The notes under the pieces are model-generated. The model was not told the origin of the DNA, made no database searches, and saw only the letters and a program-made list of their open reading frames with translations. Shown here in pieces: positions 1 to 5,524 of a DNA stretch of 5,524 nucleotides. The stretch lies in assembly GCA_013695775.1 (NCBI GenBank), contig JACCZV010000125.1, positions 1-5,524 of the forward strand. Reading direction: 5' to 3'. This DNA is from Chitinophagales bacterium. GTDB lineage: Bacteria; Bacteroidota; Bacteroidia; Chitinophagales; UBA10324. The position numbers and the translations under genes are program-made. Every line of letters begins with the position of its first letter. The stretch's first letter is position 1.

Positions 1-3
1 GTA

Positions 4-16
4 TAAACAATGTTTA
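4..16. repeat. 13-base hyphenated palindrome
   Basis: TAAACA and TGTTTA are perfect reverse complements separated by one A. It lies just before the orphan T9SS tail, in a spot where every + strand frame has a stop. It might be an operator-like site or a trace of a rearrangement end, but in DNA this AT-rich it could easily be chance. Confidence 0.25.
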
Positions 17-33
17 AATAATCTGAAACTGGA

Positions 34-237
34 GTGTTTGCTGTGAGCTATGAACTGCCAAAGAATAAAGAGGGGATACTTACTATTACAAACCAATTAG
101 GAGAGACAGTTTACAAAGAAAAGAGACCTCAGTGGTCGAGCATCTGCAACATCAATGTTTCTAAAGTGCCGAAAGGGGTTTATTTGGTAACTTTAGAGAG
201 TGATGGAAAGAGGAAGTCGGTGAAGTTTGTAAAGTAG
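34..237 (+). pseudogene. Orphan C-terminal fragment of a T9SS type A sorting domain
   Basis: The 67-residue reading matches the last two thirds of the T9SS type A sorting domain (TIGR04183-like). It has the segment GILTITNQLGETVYKEK, then INVSKVPKGVYLVTLES, then a Lys-rich end SVKFVK. The usual opening YPNP motif and the whole cargo domain are missing. The only available start is a GTG, and an in-frame TAA lies at 19-21; the other two + frames also close nearby (stops at 4-6, 15-17 and 44-46). In family members this domain sits at the very C terminus of a large secreted protein and directs export through the T9SS pore. A free 67-residue piece with no signal peptide cannot work that way. I infer the tail of a cargo gene destroyed by frameshift or deletion, with the rest possibly left of the window. 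The alternative is a live upstream gene carrying a sequencing error near position 30. Confidence 0.7.
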
Positions 238-263
238 TTACTGAAGATTTACTAAATTCGGAG

Positions 264-422
264 ATGATGAAAGATAGAAAGTGTATTTTATTTATCGGAG
301 GTAATTTACTATTACAAAAAGTTGAATTTGAAGAAGGTGAAAAACACAGAATAGTTGTTCTCCTTTCATATCTAGCCGAAGAAATGGCAAAAGAATTTGG
401 TCTACACCAGAAGTGTAAATGA
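264..422 (+). CDS. Doubtful small hypothetical ORF (52 aa)
   Basis: ATG ATG at 264-269 opens a 52-residue frame ending at TGA 420-422. The peptide begins MMKDRKCILFIGGNLLL, has a charged middle (VEFEEGEKHR) and a helix-like end (LLSYLAEEMAKEFGL). No family is recognised. The frame is open upstream to 204 and so overlaps the end of the T9SS fragment; no ATG lies in that extension. GGAG stands directly before the first ATG, too close for a normal ribosome site but 3 bases from the second ATG. The same frame after the TGA reads a short acidic stretch (MDPSLTDEDERRG) to TAA at 474-476, which may be the remainder of a broken longer gene. The nucleotidyltransferase motif expected of an MNT antitoxin is absent, so nothing supports pairing it with the HEPN-like gene downstream. 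It may be non-coding. Confidence 0.25.
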   Translation: MMKDRKCILFIGGNLLLQKVEFEEGEKHRIVVLLSYLAEEMAKEFGLHQKCK

Positions 423-473
423 TCTATGGACCCATCTCTCACAGACGAGGACGAGAGAAGGGGAATGGATTCA
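420..473. repeat. Imperfect inverted repeat
   Basis: Arms at 420-440 and 453-473 face each other. The inner part is best: CCCATCTCTC (431-440) pairs with GAGAGAAGGG (453-462) in nine of ten positions around a 12-base loop. The outer parts (TGATCTAT against ATGGATTCA) match only with gaps. No T-run follows on either strand, so it is not a classic intrinsic terminator. It lies between the small ORF and the HEPN-like gene and could be an RNA hairpin or a relic of a mobile end. Confidence 0.35.
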
Positions 474-523
474 TAATATTTCGTAAATTAACTAATCCAA
501 GAGTAATGAGACGATAAAGTCAT

Positions 524-922
524 ATGACCGAAAAACAGAATAAAGCTCTAAATAAAAGATACAATGTAGCTGCTAAGTACAGAGGGTTTGTTATTCAACA
601 ATTTTGTGATATTGAGTTAATGATTGATTTAGTAATTTGTAGATACTTCTGCGACAATATAAACAAGTCAAAGGAATTGTTGCATAGACTTGTTTCTGAC
701 AAGTTAGATTTTAACACCAAAAAAATTCTTCTAGGATATATACTCCATAACCACTATACGAAATTCATTGAGGATAATCCAAAGTTTTTAAGTGATCTAA
801 CTAAGGCCCAAGAATTCAGAAATGTGCTTGCCCATCGTAAGGTTTTTACTAGAAAAAAAAGCGATTTAGATACCTTTGATGGAGATAATGTATGGTTCGA
901 AAACCCTTACTGCAAGGAATAA
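524..922 (+). CDS. HEPN-like domain protein, probably frameshifted
   Basis: This 132-residue frame opens at ATG 524 after an in-frame TAA at 515-517. It is mostly helical. An N-terminal helix (about residues 17-43) contains FCDIELMIDLVICRYF, and a later helix carries EFRNVLAHRKV, which holds the R-x4-H motif (Arg99, His104; Asn follows the Arg) typical of HEPN domains. HEPN proteins are often RNases acting as toxins or defence effectors, but many relatives are uncharacterised and some are not nucleases, so the activity here is inference. The frame ends abruptly at TAA 920-922, while convincing coding sequence continues in another frame to 1052. The intact protein would be about 175 residues. 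No antitoxin-like partner (MNT fold) is visible next to it. It is distinctly AT-rich (19 G/C of 60 in bases 541-600, against 29 of 60 in 1261-1320 of the TPR gene), which suggests acquisition by transfer. Confidence 0.7.
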   Translation: MTEKQNKALNKRYNVAAKYRGFVIQQFCDIELMIDLVICRYFCDNINKSKELLHRLVSDKLDFNTKKILLGYILHNHYTKFIEDNPKFLSDLTKAQEFRNVLAHRKVFTRKKSDLDTFDGDNVWFENPYCKE

Positions 923-1052
923 CAAACCCTATACAATTAAAACAATAGTAAACCAAGAGATTGTAACTAAATACACAAATTTTACTTCACTGATTCACAA
1001 CCTTTTATTTGATTTATTATCAATGATTATTGAGGAAAAGGCAGATAAATAA
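870..1052 (+). pseudogene. Out-of-frame C-terminal part of the HEPN-like gene
   Basis: The frame one base ahead of the 524 ORF is open from 870 (after TAG 867-869) to TAA 1050-1052. From 924 it reads KPYTIKTIVNQEIVTKY, then TNFTSLIHNLLFDLLSMI, then IEEKADK and stop: an amphipathic helix with a charged end, as expected for the last helix of a HEPN-like protein. It has no good start of its own. Both frames are stop-free only between 870 and about 919, so the shift must lie there. The full span 524-1052 is 529 bases, one more than a multiple of three, which fits a single inserted base. I see no classic slippery heptamer in that interval, and the A8 run at 853-860 lies before the blocking TAG. 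Decay or an assembly error is therefore more likely than programmed frameshifting. Confidence 0.65.
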
Positions 1053-1061
1053 CCTGCTTAA

Positions 1062-2891
1062 TCAATTCACCTCATCACCTCTTAAATCTCTGAAGCGCTT
1101 TCTTGCTTCAACAACATATATGCTGCCTTTGTATTTCAGCAGTATGCTTTTATACAGTTCCATGGCCTTGTTTTTATCATCAAGATAACTCTCATAAAGT
1201 TCAGCGAGCTGAAATAGGGCATCATCAGCAAGCAGGTCGGTAGAGTAGTGCTCATCTACCTGCTCAAAAAGTGCGGCCGCATCAGAATATTTCTGCTGTG
1301 CCAGATAGATGCGTCCTTTTGAAAACAACACATCGTCATCAAGTGAATTTTTTGGGAAAATAACTGTGATTGAGTCAAGCGTTTTTACTGCATCATCAAA
1401 TTTATTCTGGAAGATGAGCAGGGCTGCACGGGCATACATCTCCATTGGCACGGTTGAAGTATCTAGTCCCATATTATCCGTCATGAAGACAGAGAGGGCC
1501 AGCGCATCATTTGCCGCTAACTCAGAGGTAGAACCTTTCAGCACATCCAACTGTACCTGCGACCATTCAAAGTCGCCCATATAAAAGCTGAGCTGTGCAT
1601 TTTTAAATCGTGCCTCTTCACCTAAATCATCATCCTTAAAAGACTTATCTACCTGTGAATATAGGAGGGTGGCTTCCCACACCTCATTTTTAATCAGATA
1701 ATAATCCCCTAAATCCATTTTCAGGTAACCCAGGAGCTTCTTATCATTTGTGGGGATGTTAATGGCTTCCTGAAGAATGGTTATCGCTTTTTCAACATTA
1801 TGCAGATATTTTGCCTGCAGGTTTGCAAAATCACGTATGGTGACTGCTGTTTGGCCGGTCTTTCCGAACTCCTGTATATATGATTCATATTTCTGTTCAA
1901 GCCCGCGCAGATCATCAGGCGTGTAGGTATGCTGGATGGTGATCTTTGTTTTTTCTGTCGTCAACTCACTTGCACGGGCTGCCGGGTAGAGGAAACTATT
2001 TTTTCCTTTTGCATCGATGATGTAACGGTAGGCGAGCAGAGCAGCGTCATAGTTTCCCTCATCAAAGGCAGACTGTGCAAACTGAAATACACGTTCACCC
2101 TCCTCCTTATTTCTTTTATCGAGGGCCTTCACTTGCAAAAAAGCCGAAGCAAAATCTTTTTTCTGGATGTAATACCAGATCAGCATCTCACCAAAGATTC
2201 CTATCTCAGATCGTTTCTGAATTCTGCGATAAAGCTCCGCTTGTAGCTCTTTAGCAAAGTCTGCTGATTCAATGAATGGCTGAAGCTGACCCTCCACCTC
2301 ATCAGCCATGGTTGGATTGAACTCGATTATATCCAGATAGCTCTTCACTGCGCTAGAAACATCTCCTTGCTTTCGGTAAAGCGATGCAAGCTCTGCCTTG
2401 AAGAGGTCTGAATTCTCCGCATTGAATATTTTTCGTGCTCTCAGGTAAGCCTCTATCGCGTAACTGTCTAATGAGTTGCTTTGAAATTTAAATGCCAGAC
2501 GGTTCACCATCTCCATGTCTGTAGTGATTAACCCGATGGCTTCTTTATAATTGCCAGCGGCTGATTTTTCATCACCCTGCAAATGCTTTATGTTTCCCAG
2601 CTCTACATAATAGGAAAGATCAGCCGGAAATCTTTTGATCTGCTTCTTAATGTATTTTTCTGCTTCACCATATCGCTTCAGTGCCGTGAGCGATTGAATG
2701 TAATTTTGATAAAAAAATTGGTTCTCCGGAGCCTTATTTACCAGCTTCTCGTACATGGCTGCCGCCTTATCATATTCAGCATTCTTGAAGTATTGCTGCG
2801 CCAGCTGAACATCCTGCTGCGATTGTGAGAAAGCTATCGTTCCATGAAATATTAAGAACCATACCAGGCAATACTTTACTAAATGATACAT
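1062..2891 (-). CDS. Exported tetratricopeptide repeat (TPR) protein
   Basis: With the ATG at 2891 the protein has 609 residues; a frame extension of four codons starts with TTG at 2903 and is less likely. Residues 1-22 form a signal peptide (YCLVWFLIFHGTIAFS, then QSQQ) without a lipobox cysteine, so the mature protein is probably periplasmic or outer-membrane associated. TPR-type helix pairs run through most of the chain. The clearest are at about 25-120 (AQQYFKNAEYDKAAAMYEKL, then LGNIKHLQGDEKSAAGNYKE), 160-190, 270-290, 365-440, 490-510 and 520-590 (GRIYLAQQKYSDAAALFEQV). The C terminus, VVEARKRFRDLRGD, looks like a conserved ending of Bacteroidota TPR proteins, recalled from memory. TPRs bind other proteins, so a scaffold or envelope-assembly role is reasonable, but no partner can be named. 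It is the last gene of the - strand group, 44 bases after vanZ, and converges on the HEPN-like gene with 9 bases between their ends. Confidence 0.88.
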   Translation of the reverse strand: MYHLVKYCLVWFLIFHGTIAFSQSQQDVQLAQQYFKNAEYDKAAAMYEKLVNKAPENQFFYQNYIQSLTALKRYGEAEKYIKKQIKRFPADLSYYVELGNIKHLQGDEKSAAGNYKEAIGLITTDMEMVNRLAFKFQSNSLDSYAIEAYLRARKIFNAENSDLFKAELASLYRKQGDVSSAVKSYLDIIEFNPTMADEVEGQLQPFIESADFAKELQAELYRRIQKRSEIGIFGEMLIWYYIQKKDFASAFLQVKALDKRNKEEGERVFQFAQSAFDEGNYDAALLAYRYIIDAKGKNSFLYPAARASELTTEKTKITIQHTYTPDDLRGLEQKYESYIQEFGKTGQTAVTIRDFANLQAKYLHNVEKAITILQEAINIPTNDKKLLGYLKMDLGDYYLIKNEVWEATLLYSQVDKSFKDDDLGEEARFKNAQLSFYMGDFEWSQVQLDVLKGSTSELAANDALALSVFMTDNMGLDTSTVPMEMYARAALLIFQNKFDDAVKTLDSITVIFPKNSLDDDVLFSKGRIYLAQQKYSDAAALFEQVDEHYSTDLLADDALFQLAELYESYLDDKNKAMELYKSILLKYKGSIYVVEARKRFRDLRGDEVN

Positions 2892-2935
2892 GCTTTTTCT
2901 CAACGGAAGACTTTTCTCAAAATTACGTCAATCAC

Positions 2936-3337
2936 TCATAAGATGTTCAGATCGAAGTATCGTCGCGAACGCAGCCATTTAAAAATATATAACCCCAATA
3001 ACACACCGGCTGTATTGGCAACCATGTCCATCCATTCAAATTTGCGGTACATGGTTAATACCGGTTGAAGAAATTCTACTGCTATCCCTATAGTGGAAGC
3101 AAAAATCAGTGCATAGCAAATGGTCTCAAAGCGCAGCGTTTGTTTCTTCCGCTGTATAAAAATACTTCGCAGTAGCAAAAGCCCAAGCACTGCATACATA
3201 ACTATGTGCACCACTTTATCAAGATAAAGCTTTTGAAAAATGGTAGGTTGAGGCCAGCCCTTTATAGGTGAAAAAGAGAGATAGAGGATAAGGAATGTCC
3301 AGAAAAGAAAGAGTGAAAAATTTTTTATGGATGCCAT
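2936..3337 (-). CDS. VanZ-like family membrane protein
   Basis: The 133-residue protein has four predicted membrane helices, at about residues 7-23, 41-61, 73-93 and 105-122. It shows the VanZ-like (PF04892) polar pattern: DKVVH (Asp40, His44) at the second helix, E-x-x-Q (Glu88, Gln91) closing the third, then Arg98, Asp104 and Asn108 before a Gly-rich fourth helix (MVANTAGVLLGLY). Length is normal for the short, single-domain members. The family is named after VanZ of the vancomycin/teicoplanin resistance cluster, but such stand-alone Bacteroidota members have no proven role, and resistance should not be read from the name. AGAAGG lies about 10 bases before the ATG and may help ribosome binding. 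It sits between gcvH and the TPR gene on the same strand. I recall that gcvH followed by a VanZ-like gene is a recurrent order in Bacteroidota, which supports both calls. Confidence 0.88.
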   Translation of the reverse strand: MASIKNFSLFLFWTFLILYLSFSPIKGWPQPTIFQKLYLDKVVHIVMYAVLGLLLLRSIFIQRKKQTLRFETICYALIFASTIGIAVEFLQPVLTMYRKFEWMDMVANTAGVLLGLYIFKWLRSRRYFDLNIL

Positions 3338-3458
3338 TCAATAAAAGCCTTCTGCTATTGCGGTAACAATAAAATCTCTAACGCATTATTATCCTCTTTG
3401 TAAAGGCAGTGATGATCGACGCATGGATGTTAATATCCTATGAGGCGTTAGCCTGAGT

Positions 3459-3839
3459 TTATTTACTTATAAGATTACTATATGTTTCAGCGTCCAAAAG
3501 CTCACTGAGCTCAACAGCATTTTCAATGGATATTTTTGCCATCCAGCCCTCACCATACGGATCCTGGTTTACCAGCTCGGGCTTATCATTTAACAGGGGG
3601 TTTACTTCCAATATAGTTGCGGAAAGGGGAAGAAAAAGATCAGAAACCGTTTTAACTGCCTCTACTGATCCAAAGACAGACTCCCTTGCAAGTGATTGAC
3701 CGACCGTGTTTATATCAACATATACAATATCACCCAACTCGCTCTGAGCAAAGTCAGTTACACCTACATATGCCTCATTTTCTTCCATTCGCACCCACTC
3801 ATGATCTTTGGTGTATTTAAGATTCTCCGGAACATTCAT
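3459..3839 (-). CDS. gcvH: Glycine cleavage system H protein
   Basis: This is a 126-residue H protein, the lipoyl carrier that shuttles the aminomethyl group of glycine between the P, T and L proteins in the cytoplasm, feeding one-carbon units to folate. It opens with the family signature NLKYTKDHEWV and continues with YVGVTDFAQSELGDIVYVD. The lipoylation site is in GSVEAVKTVSDL, with Lys63 the modified residue, next to where E. coli GcvH has its lipoyl-lysine. The end carries NPLLNDKPELVNQDPYGEGW and the helix ELLDAETYSNLI. The frame extends ten codons upstream to a TTG at 3869 (MNFLYFEKRF), but the ATG at 3839 gives the normal family N terminus and length. An oddity is PLSA where most members have P-x-S-G after the lipoyl lysine. 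gcvP and gcvT are not in the window, as is common in Bacteroidota. Confidence 0.96.
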   Translation of the reverse strand: MNVPENLKYTKDHEWVRMEENEAYVGVTDFAQSELGDIVYVDINTVGQSLARESVFGSVEAVKTVSDLFLPLSATILEVNPLLNDKPELVNQDPYGEGWMAKISIENAVELSELLDAETYSNLISK

Positions 3840-3998
3840 AAATCTTTTTTCGAAGTAAAGGAAGTTCAAAAAAGGTAAATACCAAACATTGCCATCATTA
3901 ATTTAACTTGCACCACATTAACAAGCGCTTATTATATATACTTTAGGTACGACATTTAAGATTATACTATGCGCTTCAGCAGTTCAACGAGGTGTGAA

Positions 3999-4006
3999 TA
4001 GCTTTG
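3999..4006 (+). promoter_or_regulatory. Bacteroidota -7 promoter element (TAGCTTTG)
   Basis: TAGCTTTG matches all six fixed positions of TAnnTTTG, the -7 box used by the Bacteroidota primary sigma factor. It lies 64 bases before the ATG at 4071 and would give a leader of roughly 55-60 bases. The -33 box is poor: only CTTC (3974-3977) or GTTC (3982-3985) lie near the right distance, not TTTG. It is the best promoter candidate for the propeller gene. I found no equally good element reading left toward gcvH; AATGTTTG (3890-3883 on the - strand) is a partial match. Confidence 0.5.
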
Positions 4007-4070
4007 CATAAATATTATGGATAAATCTTCTCTAAAACAATTACTACATAATCGATTATAAAAAAAAATT

Positions 4071-5524
4071 ATGACCAGTCTTTTGATACCCAGAATAATT
4101 TTCTTATCCCTTGTGCTGTTATTTCTTCAGATATTGAAAGGTGAAGCTCAAACCCTGTTAATTGACTGGCAAAGAACATTTGGTGGCACAGGCAACGACA
4201 TTTTGCAGGATATTTATCCAACTGCCGACAGTAACTATATATTGATTGGGCTTACAGATTCTAATAATCTTGATGTATCATGTGAGCTGAAAGGAAAACA
4301 TGACATCTGGGTGATCAAGATGGATCCGCTGGGAAACATCATCTGGCAAAAGTGCCTGGGTGGAACTGTTGAAGAGGGGAATCCTTACACAAAAATCATT
4401 CAAACAAGTGACGGAGGTTATCTTTTTATTACTGAATCATGGTCGAGCGATGTAGATGTTGTGGGTCATCATCTGCTCAGCGATGCATGGACTGTAAAGC
4501 TCGACGCCTTCGGAAACATCATGTGGGCCAAATCTTTTGGAGGAAGTGCATGGGATGTGCCCCGTAACCTTCTTGAGCTTCCTGGAAAAAGGTACCTTGT
4601 AATGTCACGCTCCACCTCATCCGACGGAGATGTTCCAGTAAATATTGATACTGATCCGGAATCATTCGATGCCTGGGTCTTTATTGTTGACAGTGCCGGA
4701 GAATTTCTAATGAATAAGGTGTATGGAGGTACAGGCGACGATGATTTATATAAGCCAATCTTAATGTCGGATGGAAACATTGCATTGTTCGGACTCACCA
4801 ATTCTACCGATGGCGATCTTACCGACCAGCCAGTTGATACTACTGATGGTTGGTTGTTAAAAATTGATACCAATGGAATGATCTTATCCAGCCAGGTTTA
4901 TGGTAACATTAACTATGAATCTTTTTTAGATGCTTTTGCCACCGATGATGGTGGTTTCATCGCTTTCGGAGAAACAGGGGACCCCGTAGCCCCGATTGAT
5001 CAGGGATCATATCATGCAAACGCTGACTGGTGGGCAGTTAAGCTCGATGTAGCAGGCAATATGGAATGGCAGGGCGTCTATGGAGGTTCGGAGGATGAAA
5101 ATTTCCGCAGGGCTGCACCGGTAAGCGATAATAGTGGTTATTATATGTCAGGAAGCTCCACATCAACTGATGGTGATGTCAATTGTCCGCCGTCAGCAGG
5201 AACCAACTATTATATTGTAAGACTTGCCCTCGACGGAGCTTTACTTTCTGCAATTGCACCTGGTGGCACCAAATCTGATTTCTGCTATGCGATTACACCA
5301 TCAGGCATCGCAGTGGGCGGTACCTACTCTAGCAATTATGATGTGCTGGATTTCAAGGGGCAGGCGGATGGATGGCTTATACATTTAGATTTCTCGACAT
5401 CTATTTTACCGGAAGAGAAAGTTGATGTCATATCCGCTTATCCGAATCCTGCCAATGAGTTTTTTGTTGTTAAAGGAATAAAAAGCGGCTACAACCTTCG
5501 TTTGAATAATATCATGGGTAAGAC
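4071..5524 (+). CDS. Secreted seven-repeat beta-propeller-like protein with T9SS sorting domain (3' end cut off)
   Basis: The frame runs from ATG 4071 (in-frame TAA at 4059-4061) to the window edge, 484 codons without a stop. Residues 1-26 are a signal peptide (IIFLSLVLLFLQILKGEA, then QT). Seven repeats follow, marked by a Gly-Gly turn at residues 38, 97, 157, 219, 278 (GN), 338 and 398, so 59-62 residues apart. Each has a TSDGGY-like strand, a T-x-S-x-D-G-D-V loop, and an aromatic strand of the type D-x-W-x-V-K-L-D-x-x-G-N. Seven units with the first closing strand (IDWQRTFGG) at the N terminus suggest a seven-bladed propeller with strand-swap closure; this is inference. From about residue 451 a T9SS type A sorting domain starts (AYPNPANEFFVV), cut at LNNIMGK. 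The protein is therefore exported by Sec, then T9SS, to the surface or medium. No catalytic motif is seen; the ligand or partner is unknown. The leader is A-rich, as usual for the phylum. Confidence 0.9.
   Translation, partial: MTSLLIPRIIFLSLVLLFLQILKGEAQTLLIDWQRTFGGTGNDILQDIYPTADSNYILIGLTDSNNLDVSCELKGKHDIWVIKMDPLGNIIWQKCLGGTVEEGNPYTKIIQTSDGGYLFITESWSSDVDVVGHHLLSDAWTVKLDAFGNIMWAKSFGGSAWDVPRNLLELPGKRYLVMSRSTSSDGDVPVNIDTDPESFDAWVFIVDSAGEFLMNKVYGGTGDDDLYKPILMSDGNIALFGLTNSTDGDLTDQPVDTTDGWLLKIDTNGMILSSQVYGNINYESFLDAFATDDGGFIAFGETGDPVAPIDQGSYHANADWWAVKLDVAGNMEWQGVYGGSEDENFRRAAPVSDNSGYYMSGSSTSTDGDVNCPPSAGTNYYIVRLALDGALLSAIAPGGTKSDFCYAITPSGIAVGGTYSSNYDVLDFKGQADGWLIHLDFSTSILPEEKVDVISAYPNPANEFFVVKGIKSGYNLRLNNIMGK

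Noticed and set aside
161..442. 93-residue ORF on the - strand
   Set aside because: It lies opposite the recognisable T9SS tail, is Ser-rich and low in sequence character, and matches no family I know; most likely a shadow.
853..860. A8 run as a programmed slippage site for the HEPN-like gene
   Set aside because: A shift there into the downstream frame would meet TAG at 867-869 at once, so the run cannot join the two parts.
1309..2828. Three + strand ORFs (1309-1584, 1929-2246, 2583-2828)
   Set aside because: All lie antisense to the TPR gene, whose helical repeat pattern and signal peptide support the - strand reading.
2883..3068. 61-residue + strand ORF
   Set aside because: It covers the vanZ-TPR junction and the conserved end of the VanZ-like protein on the other strand.
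3378..3454. Possible terminator between gcvH and vanZ
   Set aside because: CTAACGC (3378-3384) and GCGTTAG (3445-3451) are complementary but 60 bases apart, and the local hairpin AGGC-GTTA-GCCT (3443-3454) has only four pairs and no T-run; too weak to call.
3840..3869. Ten-codon N-terminal extension of GcvH
   Set aside because: It would start with TTG and add residues not found at the family N terminus; the ATG at 3839 gives the usual 126-residue protein.
3696..3878. 60-residue + strand ORF
   Set aside because: It is antisense to the conserved N-terminal half of GcvH.
3923..3930. AAGCGCTT palindrome in the divergent region
   Set aside because: Eight bases with no extension on either side; expected by chance and not tied to a known operator.
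4469..4873. 134-residue ORF on the - strand
   Set aside because: It is fully inside the propeller gene on the other strand, and the repeat structure proves the + frame.
1..5524. CRISPR arrays, tRNA or rRNA genes, insertion sequences
   Set aside because: No spaced direct repeats, cloverleaf, rRNA motifs or transposase reading were seen on either strand.

Overview
The window reads as a piece of a Bacteroidota chromosome. The evidence is two type IX secretion (T9SS) C-terminal sorting domains (one cut off, one orphaned), A-rich leaders instead of strong Shine-Dalgarno sites, one exact copy of the Bacteroidota -7 promoter element (TAnnTTTG), and a gcvH-vanZ pair of the kind seen in that phylum. 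The order is not certain; something Cytophagales-like is a guess.

Layout. Bases 1-1052 are an AT-rich, decayed-looking accessory stretch on the + strand. It holds an orphan T9SS sorting-domain tail (34-237) with in-frame stops before it, a doubtful 52-residue ORF (264-422), an imperfect inverted repeat (420-473), and a HEPN-like gene (524-1052). The HEPN-like gene carries the R-x4-H motif but its reading frame is broken: the last ~40 codons continue in another frame after the stop at 920-922.

Bases 1062-3839 hold three genes on the - strand, in transcription order gcvH (lipoyl carrier of glycine cleavage), a small VanZ-like membrane protein, and a 609-residue exported TPR protein. The vanZ-to-TPR gap is 44 bases with the ATG chosen here, so these two are probably co-transcribed; gcvH is 121 bases upstream of vanZ and may or may not belong to the same transcript.

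Bases 3840-4070 are a divergent intergenic region with a good -7 element pointing right. From 4071 to the window end runs a large exported protein with seven ~60-residue repeats, probably a seven-bladed beta-propeller, followed by a T9SS type A sorting domain that the window edge cuts.

Functionally, the right and middle parts are ordinary core and envelope genes: glycine/one-carbon metabolism, a membrane protein, a periplasmic or outer-membrane-associated TPR scaffold, and a secreted or surface-anchored propeller. The left part is the accessory portion. I do not see a complete new multi-gene system; the most interesting item is the frameshifted HEPN-like gene. Several track-length ORFs overlapping these genes on the opposite strand are shadows and are not annotated.
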